Source: Protopterus annectens (Eukaryota > Chordata > Ceratodontiformes > Protopteridae). Taken from it: 64,000 nucleotides of DNA. The DNA is taken from NCBI RefSeq assembly GCF_019279795.1, contig NC_056737.1:1192002965-1192066964 (forward strand), given 5' to 3'. The first letter of the stretch is position 1. The number at the start of each line of letters is the position of its first letter. The translations under genes and the position numbers were made by a program. Shown here piece by piece: positions 48,216 to 57,547 of the stretch. The notes below the pieces were generated by a model. That model had not been told where the DNA came from, ran no database searches, and was given only the letters and a program-made list of their open reading frames with translations.

Positions 48216-51152
48216 AACTGGCAAAGGCTCTTGCCACCCCCATAGTGCCTTTTTTTTTAAGGCTCAAATTCTAAACCTACCACCCTAACACACAAAAAAA
48301 AAAAAAAAAAAACTAATGCTGCAATGCTCCAGAAGTCTAAATCTCAAAATGCACGCACTCGGCCCCTTCTCAGTATGGAGAACGATGTCGGTGGTGTGTG
48401 TGAAAACCTGGACAAGGCTGGTTAGCTCCCCTCTACGCCATCAGGTTTTACCTCATATCATCATCCCCCCCAAAATCTGGACAACAATAGAAAGGAGGGG
48501 TATCCATATTCCTCATCAGGACACCCACACCAACAGACTGGTGGCAACGCCATCGATGCATCGCAGACCAAATTAATCATAGCATCCCAAAGCAATTACT
48601 GGCCAGCATGTTACAGGAAACCCTCAACTCCTTCAGAACCTCCCTCCATGGCCTTCCTGAAAATACTAGAGGGGGGTCCACCAAACACCATCATACTAGG
48701 TGACTTAGGTGACTTCACCCTAATATAGAACACTACTCAAGCCCAAAAAGCCCAAACACCCAAAAGTTCAAGTTCATAAACTCAAAAAACAAAATGCAAC
48801 AAGTCACCATCCCCACATCCCCAGGAACAGATAACATACATCATCACATCACATGGGACATGGGAGCACAAAAATTCAACACGATTTCCCCACTGTTATG
48901 GTGAGATCAGACCACAACAATCCACCCTGGACCCCAATCCTCCCCACCTGAAATAAAAAAGACAACAGAAAAAGAAAAAAGAAAACAGTAAAACACTTCT
49001 AAAAACTAGTAAAGAACTTCTCCTTTCAAGGCCCTCAAATTTGGAAAACAGTACAGCAGCCGCTGAATCACTTACAAATGCCTTGCATACACAGGACTGC
49101 AGGGACAGCAGAGGCAGAAAATCATCCCACAAAGACAAAGTTGAAAAAAACAGAAGGCATGCACCAGTCTGCCATAAACCAACTCTAAAACAAACCTACA
49201 ACAAAAGGAGCTAGCTAAAGCAAGATAGCAAAAAATAAAAGGTAAGAGACACCCTTAAACTATAAGAAAGAAAAAAAAAGAAACTCATTAAAATCATCCA
49301 AAGCAATCCAAGAGAAATAAAAAAAAAAAGAAAAGAAAATCAATCATAAGGCCTTCTTTAGCTATAAGAAACCTGGGAGGAAACCTCAGAATATGCTCAA
49401 ATGATGTGTCAAAGATGTGAAGAATACTGATCCTACACAACATACAACACACTGGCTGACAAAACTGAGCTGCTCCCCAAAAGAAAGAATCTCCCCATAC
49501 CCATAAAGGAGAGATGCAGCCCCCAAACCCCAAAGCCCCAAACTGAGAACCAAAGCAAAAAACAGCATCCATGGGACCCAATGGACCTGATGGTGTCCCC
49601 GGATGTGTGCCAGAATCAATGAGAGAACACTACAACTGGAATAAACCCACAGCTAGGACAGCCTCTGGATCAAAGTCTTACCTCCAGGAGGCTGCCACTG
49701 GTGGCACTGCTACAATCCTCAACTTCCACCGACCTCGGCCGATCCTGGAAATTACCAAGTGCAAAAGCCTAGCAGCTTAAGCCTTAAGCCATGGAGAGGG
49801 ACCCAAGGGATAATGATAAAATAAAATTTAGAGTTTGGAAGTTTGTTGGATCCAAATTGTCAAAGGCAGATTTTGTCTTGTAAAATCATGATTTTTTTTC
49901 TTGGTTTGGTTTGAAACAGTCATGGCCCATTGATGAGGGAAAGGCAGTCCATACAGCCCCCTAAGGCCTTCGCCTTACAAACCCCCATTCGGCCTTCGAT
50001 AAAAAAATCATCAGACAAATCATCAAACCCACATCACAAGATGGGGTTGCAAACTGGCTGAGTGACAGAACCCACAGGGTCAGAGAGCTGCTGTGCCATG
50101 TCCAGACTCAACTCAGTCCTGCAGTGTGTCACAGGGTCCAGTTCTGGTCACACTCTTGTTTGGCATCTACTTTCACAAGTCCAAGCAACACAGCAAACAG
50201 ACAGAGGTTTATGGCTGACAAAGGTTGCAGATGACTGCAAACTGGGCCATACAGAAAAACACATCTGGGCCATATAAGAAAGAAGGGAGAAACGGAAACT
50301 GAAGCAACGAGCACAAACCAAATGGTTAAAAAAAAAAAATAAATGCAATGTCAAAAAAAAAGGGAAAACTTAGCTACCAAATAGGGCAAATACCAGTAGA
50401 CAAATGCTAGGTGAGAAACATGATGGGGACCCAGGTTGATAGTAGTCTGTCATCATTCGACAGTCTAGTAGCTAAAGTAGTCTGTAAGTAAAGTAGTTAG
50501 GAAGACCTTCTACATTCTCCATCTCATCAAGGTCAATTCCTCTCATCAAGGGAGGTCATACCAATCAAGACCCAATGATTGAGTACCATGCCCCATTCGG
50601 AATGTATCAATGCCGACACTCCATGGCCAGCTGGAGAGCTGGAGGCCACAAAAGTTCCTCACCAAAAAAAGGAAGTAAATCACAAAAAATTGCCCCTATG
50701 TCCTATACCAGTCAGATGTAAGCTCTGAAGTTGCTCAGCATGCTCAGAGGTGACAAGCCAGATCCTAATGAGAAACCTCATATTGATGAATGAAAAAATG
50801 ACCACAAATAAAATAAAATCATCATCACTTCACAAGACAAGAGACGCTTAAATTGGACACTTCAGCAATAGATAGGGCGTGCTGGAGGGGATAGATTCAT
50901 CACCAAGACTCCCTATGCTCAAGAACAAAATCCTGTTCTGAGTGAGGCGGAACACAAACTGCTGAGATGCAGATCAAAGTAATGGATGGGAGATCCCAGA
51001 TAGATATACCCCAGGGATTAAAAAGTGTCACTATACGACAGATGCACAGAAAAATAATGGGGTCCCCCATACTAAAAGGGGTGGCCTAAGCCACAACTCA
51101 TAAAGCTAAAGGCAAATAACCCTAGGGCAGATAGCCTGAACCTATGAACCTA
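48216..51152 (+). mobile_element. CR1-like LINE (copy CR1-e), plus strand, highly degraded and A-rich
   Basis: It begins within the ORF1 end (caaaggctcttgccaccccc matches 45250-45275) directly after the CR1-d terminus. It follows the ORF2 order in fragments: gtctaaatctcaaaatgca, taggtgactt, gacaccatcc-type RT scraps, agatgactgcaaactgg (50229) and the tail gtgctggagggg (50879). It ends in gcctgaacctatgaacctat (51136-51150). It is riddled with indels and A runs, and no open segment exceeds a few dozen informative codons. Confidence 0.75.
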
Positions 51153-51164
51153 TGAACAAGTGAA

Positions 51165-52060
51165 TGAAGGTTTCAATTTATTTGTGACCCTGGATGTAGT
51201 TTCTCTTTTTATCTTTTTACATGCATCCCAGATAAGGATGGTTTAGAGATGGTTAAAGCCTGTTTATTAAGTCATAGGGATTATGAGGAACATAGAGTGG
51301 ATTTCATCTGTCTGTTGTTGGAAATACTGTTGGAGTATAATGTTTTCATCTTTGACAATAGTTATTATTGGCAAACATCTGGGGTTGCAATGGGCTCTAG
51401 CTGTGCCAACTCCTATGCAACTCTTGTCATGATGGAATGGGAAAGGAGATGCATACAATTGGGAAATAATTCTGGAGTTAAATTTTATAGAAGGTTTGTA
51501 GATGACCACGTTATATGCTGGAAGGAGGATCATGAACATCTCTCTAAGTTTGTGGAAAGCTTGAATAAAAGTAGTGAGTTCTTGAGGTTCACTTATCATA
51601 GTTCAACATCCAGAATTGATTTCCTGGATGCAGTAGTCACCCATGAAGTGTCAGGCTTGCAGACATGTGTACATAGGAAGGAATGTTATCATCCTTCTGT
51701 TTTTGGAGAGGACTAGTATGCACCCTCCATACATGTTTAAAAGCATAGTGAAAGGGCAAGCTTTAAGGACATCGAGGCTTTCCTCAAACTGTGCAGATTT
51801 CGAGAATGGCCTGAAATCTCTGAGTAAAGCCTTCAGTGAAAGATAGTATTCCCAAAAAGGAAATTAAATGGGCATGTTCTACAGTGAGAAGAGAGACAAG
51901 GGAGAGGTACACCTTATTTCTTCAATGAACATGGAAGGATGACACGTAGGGAGGAACAAGATGCAAGAGTTCCTGTGATTCTACCTTATGCGGAAATGGA
52001 AATATGGTTAAACAGATAATAAATAGAGTTGAAAGGTAAATTAAAAATGCTGGTTACTGC
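51165..52060 (+). pseudogene. PLE-2 reverse transcriptase, back half
   Basis: Resumes with VTLDVVSLF (RT motif A region), then the 51249-51716 frame has QTSGVAMGSSCANSYATLV and RRFVDDHVICW (catalytic FVDD), then SRIDFLDAVV. A frameshift at about 51700 leads to IVKGQALRTSRL (51643-51846), matching VLKGQLVRTSRM of PLE-5. A weak VPVILPYAE stretch follows, then similarity ends near 52060, where PLE-4 begins. Inactive because of the split and frame breaks. Confidence 0.82.
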
Positions 52061-52214
52061 CACAGCACGCTTGCTTATAAAAAAGATAAGTAAATGGATA
52101 AATAACTCAAGCAAGCATTGACAGAGTGAGAAATAACCTTCAATGTGTAAAAAATCCAAGTAATCCGGTCTTCTGAGACAAATAATTCAGTTTATTACAC
52201 AGATAAACCACGAT

Positions 52215-52255
52215 AAGCGCTTTCACTAACTAGTAGCTTCTTCAGATCACAAACA
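52215..52255 (-). ncRNA. Hammerhead-ribozyme-like motif, PLE-4
   Basis: On the minus strand CTGAAGA (52245-52239) fits CUGANGA, and GAAA lies at 52224-52221. Stem II could use ACTA/TAGT. Stem III would be the palindrome AGCGCT, which can form only between two ribozymes, as described for dimeric PLE hammerheads. Stem I GAT/ATC is short. It is also the variant with an extra A before stem II. Confidence 0.42.
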
Positions 52256-52950
52256 GGAAGCACAGAAACCATGTGCTTTAAATATCTGCATGTTAATTAA
52301 TCAACCAACTTTTAAAGCAGAAGCGCCATAAAACCTAAAAACTAAATATATAAACATAAAATCATCTCAAGATGCAACAGAAATAAACAATGGTGTATAC
52401 ATTTACTTTTAAAAAAATTTAAATAACTTCATTCCATAAGAAACAATAGAAATTGAAGTAAATATAAGAACATGTTGTGAGCAGCATACTATCAAGTACG
52501 AAAGTATATTCAGCCTAATACATAACTGCATGTGATAGTCATATTATTAATAATACGAGGCAACTTAGAAACTATACAAAGTAGATGCCATCAAAAACAT
52601 GAAACCATATACAAATCGAAAGAACTATTATCAACCAAAGTGATACTTGGTATAATAAGGTCAGTGCATAAACAAAGATGTATATCTGCATATGTATAAA
52701 AATGTGTATATAAATGTAGTGCCTTAATAAATATATATATCTAAATATAAAAGAATGAATGCATGTGTACAGAAATATAAATAAATAAATGAATAAATAA
52801 ATAAGTTATTGTCTAAAAATATGAAGCTAAAACCATTAACATTAACAGTATTACAATATAAAATGAATAAATTACCCAAAAATGTGATATATGTATGTGT
52901 ATGTATATGTAAGGGAACAAATATCAGAACACATTGAATTCTTAAAAATT

Positions 52951-53304
52951 TCAGAACTTAGTGTGCCTACGTTTCTTTAGGTGTGGTCTGATAGATGCCC
53001 TTTCATTTAAACCATGACCTTTATCAGCTCTCAGCAAAATAATCCACCTACTTTCTCTATCTTCGGTATGATTCATGATGTCACCTCCTCTTACATTAAC
53101 ATTCATTTTCTCCAGCACCCTAAACATGAACTTGTGTTCAGGACTTGTTTGTGTCACATGCTTGGCCAATTCATTCTGCAGATTACCTTTCTTTATATTA
53201 TAACAGTGTTCCCTTATTCTGTCTCTTAATACCCTATTCGTTTTACCAACATAGAAACATGAACACAGTTCACATACAGCAAGGTATATGACATCAGGTG
53301 TCAT
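52951..53304 (-). pseudogene. PLE-4 GIY-YIG endonuclease domain
   Basis: The 117-codon frame has VIYLAVCELCSCFYVGKTNR (the GIY-YIG signature in PLE form), LRDRIREH, ELAKHV and a C-terminal ESRWIILLRAD. GIY-YIG nucleases nick the target DNA in PLE transposition. The RT part is absent, so the copy is 5'-truncated. No internal stop is seen in the domain. Confidence 0.8.
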
Positions 53305-53364
53305 ACAGTTGGCATTGGCTCGGGTATATATATGTGAACTGTGTTCATGTTTCTATGTTGGTAA
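53243..53364. repeat. 33-bp inverted repeat at the PLE-4/PLE-3 junction
   Basis: The left arm 53243-53276 (reads taccaacatagaaacatgaa...) is the reverse complement of 53331-53364 (...ttcatgtttctatgttggta). The arm is part of PLE-4 coding sequence (CELCSCFYVGKT), so a short piece of PLE-4 is folded back just before PLE-3 begins. Confidence 0.85.
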
Positions 53365-54498
53365 ATAACTTAAATAGTACAACTTCTTTCCTAAAGTTTA
53401 CATACAGTTTTAATACAGAAGTAATTAGTTACTTGGATGTAAAATTAATAAGAAATGGCCAGACTCGATCACTCAGTTCTGTTATTTATAGGAAAGACAC
53501 CTATGTAAATTCGTTTCTTCACTTTTCTAGCTCACATCCTCTTAAACAAAAGAGAGCTATTGTTAAGGGACAGCTTGTGAGAGCTGTCCGTATGTGTAGT
53601 GAATTAGAAGATTTTCGAGTTGAATGTGAGACTTTGAGAAATTTATTTTCTAATAGGGGTTACCCGCTGGGTTTGATTGACGACTTAATTGTAGAAGTAC
53701 GTCAAAAAAGAACTTTTGGTTTTTACAATTCTCTTTTATCGTCTACTCTGCCACCTAGTGGCGTTGTAGGACCACTTGAAGAGTCTAATGAGACTTTGAG
53801 CCCCGTAGCTGTGAACATAGAAAATGTCCCTACTAATGTGACTTTATGTAGTTTCATTTCAACATATAACGTGAACTCTAGCCAAATTCGAGATATCCTA
53901 TACAAAAATTGGGCTTTTATTGCTAATAACAGTTCCCTCCTTGAAAAACTTGGTGAAAAACCACACATAGTTTTTAGACGGGGGCAAAACATCAAAGACC
54001 TTCTTAATACTAGTTCATTGGGGGTTATTTCTGCTAGAAATAAGGGGTCTTTTCCTTGTGGTGCCTGTAACTACTGTATTCACATTAAAACAGGTAGATT
54101 TTGTACAGTGGAAGGGAACAATAAATTTTCAATTGGCCATAGAATTGACTAACACCAAGTCTATTATTTACATAGCATTCTGTTCCTGTTGTCCTGCATT
54201 CTATATCGGTAAGACCGATAGAAGGTTTAAGGACAGGATCTATCAACACATCTATGCGATCAAAAACAAAAAAAGTGAGAACGCATTGGCCAGACATATT
54301 GACCTATTGCCAGGCCACTCTTTTCTGTTTATGGGTATAGACCATCTACCAATGTCAGTTAGGGGGGGACCTGTTTCTTTGTTACTGGAGGTACGTGAGC
54401 TTCTCTGGCAGCTGAGATTGAATGCTTTTAGTACCCCCGGTTTAAATGAAAGCTGTAACATTGCACCTTTTTTGAAACTTAAGGCACATATGAGGTGA
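53346..54498 (+). pseudogene. PLE-3 RT C-terminal part plus GIY-YIG endonuclease, one frameshift
   Basis: The first frame carries FLKFTYSFNTEVISYLDVKL, SSHPLKQKRAIVKGQLVRAV, then the linker, PHIVFRRGQNIKDLL and PCGACNYC (zinc-finger-like CxxC). It stops at 54152. The overlapping frame to 54498 carries SIIYIAFCSCCPAFYIGKTD, FKDRIYQHIYAIK, ENALARHI and VRELLWQLRL with the catalytic-type Glu. The domain order equals that of PLE-5 ORF2. The RT palm is lost to 5' truncation. Confidence 0.85.
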
Positions 54499-55150
54499 TT
54501 ACCTGTGTTTTCTTAATATTTATTAGTTAATATTACACATACATCTTTTTGATTACTTAATTACATTTTAAGTTTCAATTTTTTGATTATTTAACTATAT
54601 TCTAAGTTTCAGTTTTCCATTTTCAGTATAGACACAGCCCTTTTTGATTGTTTTCTTGTCTGTTTATAAGAGCACAAACAGACAATATAAAATATTTTCA
54701 CTAGTTCAAGTGAGGATAAATATGCTTTTCAACTATATACTCACATACACTTTTTATACTGTCATGTGAGTTTCCCATACGTGGGCAATTCTGATGTGTG
54801 AAACACTATTGTTCTAAAGCTGTTTTCACGATAGTTGAAATATATAAACAGCATGATATCACTTTGTTTTACAAAGCAGAAAGTATATTAATTGAATGTG
54901 ATGTAAATAATTGCCAATTAGTACTATGTGGTGCATTGTTTATCATGTATGAATTCTTTTGGCTGGTTTTTGGCTGTTTTTATTAAATTTAAAATTATTA
55001 AATTTAAAAGTTTGATTATTAACTTTTAAATACAACCACTATGTGATTGTTTGTATTTATTGTATAATTCTTGGTACGGTTTTTAAAATATTTTTTAAAA
55101 TACTTTTTAATTTTTGTTCAACATGATGACGTATCTTGTATTTGTTATTT
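54499..55150 (+). other. PLE-3 3'UTR, AT-rich
   Basis: No ORF with a recognisable domain. Gradual AT-rich run up to the hairpin and ribozyme-like region. Confidence 0.55.
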
Positions 55151-55251
55151 AAAACGCATTCTCGCGTTTTCTTATACCTCTGATGAAGCTTCCTGATTAA
55201 GGTAGCGAAAACGCTGGATGTATTTGTTTTAATAAAATTAAGCGTTAAGGT
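55151..55251 (+). ncRNA. Hammerhead-ribozyme-like motif with upstream hairpin, PLE-3
   Basis: This is the best-paired of the set. Stem I is ACCT 55176-55179 with AGGT 55248-55251. The core is CTGATGA 55180-55186. Stem II is GCTTCC with GGTAGC (one mismatch). GAAA lies at 55207-55210. Stem III is AACGCT with AGCGTT 55241-55246, with cleavage predicted after A55247. One extra A sits between CTGATGA and stem II. A separate 7-bp hairpin (AAAACGC / GCGTTTT) lies at 55151-55170. Confidence 0.6.
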
Positions 55252-55454
55252 TTTTGGCTGGTTCCTCTTCTTTTGGCGTTTAGGACTTTTTGTGGTCAAC
55301 AGTTTGTCCGTTGCTGTCCGCTTTATGTGTAGTCTCTTATATACAGTTTTTTTATATTAATGTTTTTAATTACTTGTATATGTTTTTCTATATGTATTTG
55401 GTTTTATGTTTTTGTTCCCTTTAAACAATTCTTTGATTAATTATTCTAAGTTCT

Positions 55455-55692
55455 AGAAGGAATTTTATGTGATTCTATTGGATGTGGTTTAATATAAAAG
55501 ATAGGCTATTTGTATGGTTTATGTGTCTGATGAAGTAATGATTGACATTATGAAAGCACTTACACCAAATAAAGATTTTTGTTTCTTCTGAAAAAGATCA
55601 TTTATTGCTCCAGCTTTGGGTCTTTACTTGGATTTACTTGGAGTTACTTACAGCACTTCTCCCTGAGGGATTATTGGGTTTCATTTGTTTTT
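55455..55692 (+). repeat. PLE-2 right pseudo-LTR
   Basis: Near-identical to 41010-41250, with a hammerhead-like core at 55527-55533 and GAAA at 55552-55555. Immediately followed by the right copy of the 113-bp flanking repeat. Confidence 0.88.
55518..55572 (+). ncRNA. Hammerhead-ribozyme-like motif, PLE-2 right pseudo-LTR
   Basis: Same core, stem II (TAATG/CATTA) and ACACC as the left copy at 41071-41125; the core and stems are unchanged between the two copies. The same reservations apply. Confidence 0.48.
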
Positions 55693-55805
55693 ACAAGATT
55701 TATAAACACTGATCACACTACTGAAAAGAAGTCACAATGAAGTTATGAATCACACATTAATGTGGTCCATAGGCATGGACATAATGTGATTTATAAGCAC
55801 TAATG
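55693..55805. repeat. Right copy of the ~113-bp direct repeat flanking PLE-2
   Basis: Counterpart of 40887-40999; related in sequence to the 94-bp satellite monomers. Confidence 0.75.
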
Positions 55806-56072
55806 GAGAAGCATTATTCTGTGCTATAGCCAAATTATGGAACTCCCTCCCACCCTCAATTACCTCTGTAGAATATGCCCTTGCAACTCCCCCTCAAATA
55901 ACACCCACTACCTCTCGCTGCACCCCACTAACTACCTTGATAATAGCAAGCTTGGTTGCTCTTTAACCTAACTACTTACTGTACAGTAATAACTTCTTAT
56001 TGCAACAATTGATAATGTCTGTTATGTACCTCACAAACAACATTTTGTTTCAGTTGTCTACTGATGAACTAT
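55806..56072 (+). mobile_element. Short LINE ORF2 C-terminal fragment
   Basis: At 55806-55965 the plus strand reads a LINE tail: EALFCAIAKLWNSLPPSI, the LWNSLPPSI block also seen at the end of LINE-1 (about 3497-3523), then a Pro/Thr-rich stretch to a stop. About 100 bp of unassigned sequence follows. It is of L2/Rex1 type rather than the CR1-a family (LWNRLPxxV). Confidence 0.6.
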
Positions 56073-56237
56073 TAAACACAAAAAAGACACCGAAGGATCT
56101 CAGGCAGTAAGCTAATACCAAAAAAAGTCTCTCTCACAGTATAGTGCTAGTATTAAGCTGAGGAACCAATGGAAATAATTTAACGCTTTAATTTACATCC
56201 GTTTTCGTCCACACTTCATCAGAATAAAAAATGGAAA
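56073..56237 (-). repeat. Inverted PLE-5 pseudo-LTR fragment
   Basis: Reverse complement of about 57330-57503 with few differences, including the hammerhead-like core (TCATCAG at 56216-56222 on plus). It lies in inverted orientation directly before truncated copy A, a structure described for Penelope-type insertions. Confidence 0.9.
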
Positions 56238-57049
56238 TCCTAATGGGTTATCCTAATGAGCTTTTAGATGAAGTTTACGAAGAAGTCTCTTTGTGTAGAA
56301 ATTCCAGATTCGCCCCTATTTTAGGGACGGGAGGTACACCTGGGAACCTACCAAGTAAGTTGCAAGTTAGGGATAAATACACTAACAGTATGGTTATTAC
56401 CTTTGATGGACAAACAACATCCATCAGAAAGATTGTGGAAAAGGAATGGGAAAACTTTTTAAAATTCTCTGACTTGCATAATATTTTTCTTGACAAACCA
56501 AAATTTGTGTATAGAAAAGGGAAAACAATAAAAAATTATTTAGAACACGGTCACACTGATGCAAAGTCTGGTACATCTTCCAACAAGAAGGGTCTGTTTG
56601 GATGTGGTGCATGCAAATACTTTGCAAAACTTTTAGTTGGAGAGAGTTATTATCTTAAGGCAAGGGACAGGAGAATGGTTCTTAATTCCTTTGCTAATTG
56701 CAACACCAATGGTATAATTTATTTGGCAGTATGCATGGCATGTGATTCATTCTACATAGGCAAGAGTGAAAGGAAGCTCAAACAACGAATTTACGAGCAT
56801 TTGTATGATATTAGAACAGGGAGGGAAAGCAATGCACTTTATAAACACTCTTGCCTTTGTACTAGAGCTAAATATAGATTTTTTGTGTTGGAAGTTGTAC
56901 AAAGTGATCCTAGGGGTGGCATGTGGGAGACCAGGGTTGAATACCGGGAACTGTTCTGGCAAATAGTGCTAGAATCAACCAAATTCCCAGGTCTCAATGA
57001 CATGGTTTCTATAGTACCAATTCTCAAATTGAGAGCAGCTAAACTTTGA
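56238..57049 (+). pseudogene. PLE-5 copy A: ORF2 C-terminal part with GIY-YIG endonuclease
   Basis: A 272-codon frame is open to TGA at 57047. The first few residues (MEILM) come from the inverted-LTR junction, not from the element. Similarity starts at PNELLDEVYEEVSLC. Domains: linker, KPKFVYRKGKTIKNYL, zinc-finger-like GCGACKYF (final Cys replaced by Phe; Cys in copy B), then IIYLAVCMACDSFYIGKSE, LKQRIYEHLY, NALYKHSC and EYRELFWQIV with the catalytic-type Glu. The GIY-YIG frame is intact here, unlike copy B. Confidence 0.88.
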
Positions 57050-57330
57050 CCCTGTGATATCAAACCAATTTACAACTTACTTTCTATGTTTTACAATATT
57101 TCAGTTTAAAATACGATGAATCCTGCCTATATATTTGTTACAGGAATTTTAAGTGGAATATGAACACTGTGAGCTATATACTATGCTACTTGAACTTTTG
57201 GATTTATTTTAAACAGTGTTTTTACATGTTTGTTTTTAAATTTCTTAATTGAATAAGAGTTTAATTATACTATCATATATTTTAATTGTTACTTGTATAA
57301 AAGAAGTGTATTCTGGGTCTTTTGTATTTC
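57050..57330 (+). other. PLE-5 copy A 3'UTR
   Basis: AT-rich non-coding sequence, nearly identical to 60970-61250 after copy B. No ORF or separate feature. Confidence 0.7.
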
Positions 57331-57547
57331 CATTTTTTATTCTGATGAAGTGTGGACGAAAACGGATGTAAATTAAAGCGTTAAATTATTTCCATTGGTT
57401 CCTCAGCTTAATACTAGCACTATACTGTGAGAGAGACATTTTTTTTTTTTGGTATTAGCTTGCTGCCTGAGATTCTTCGGTGTCTTTTTTGTGTTTACTA
57501 GTTGATTTAGACACTTTCCTGTGCTTGGTTTATTTGTTGTCGACTGG
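57330..57547 (+). repeat. PLE-5 pseudo-LTR between copies A and B
   Basis: It serves as the end of copy A and the start of copy B. It contains the hammerhead-like core and runs to the ORF1 ATG at 57548. The matching region before copy C is 61250-61464. Confidence 0.8.
57336..57390 (+). ncRNA. Hammerhead-ribozyme-like motif, PLE-5 (A/B junction)
   Basis: CTGATGA 57342-57348; a short stem II GT-GTGG-AC; GAAA 57358-57361; stem III AACG with CGTT (57379-57382); predicted cleavage after A57383; stem I ATT/AAT. It has the same layout and the same extra A before stem II as the PLE-3 motif (CGAAAACG ... AAGCGTTA), so the two are probably homologous. Confidence 0.5.

Larger units (their letters stand above)
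52070..53304 (-). mobile_element. PLE-4: 5'-truncated Penelope-like element, minus strand
   Basis: The GIY-YIG domain (53304-52951) is followed on the minus strand by a long AT-rich 3'UTR and a terminal region with a hammerhead-like core (52239-52245). The protein differs clearly from PLE-3 and PLE-5, so it is a separate family. The end near 52070 is approximate. Confidence 0.75.
53346..55450 (+). mobile_element. PLE-3: 5'-truncated Penelope-like element, plus strand
   Basis: RT thumb and GIY-YIG coding (53346-54498), an AT-rich 3'UTR (54499-55140), and a terminal region with hairpins and a hammerhead-like motif (55171-55251). It abuts the PLE-2 right pseudo-LTR at about 55455. Confidence 0.8.
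41010..55692 (+). mobile_element. PLE-2: Penelope-like element between two pseudo-LTRs, with nested insertions
   Basis: Left pseudo-LTR 41010-41250 and right pseudo-LTR 55455-55692 are near-identical (~240 bp). Internal parts are ORF1 (41261-42313), the RT front half (42422-43060) and the RT back half (51165-52060). The RT is split by an 8.1-kb block of CR1-like DNA (43068-51152). PLE-4 and PLE-3 occupy about 52070-55450, and no GIY-YIG domain belonging to PLE-2 itself is found. Assignment of both halves to one element rests on the domain order resuming exactly after the CR1 block. Confidence 0.75.

Noticed and set aside
56275..57063. Minus-strand ORFs in PLE-5 copies (also at 60194-60983)
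   Set aside because: Mirror frames of the GIY-YIG coding sequence, duplicated because the element itself is duplicated.
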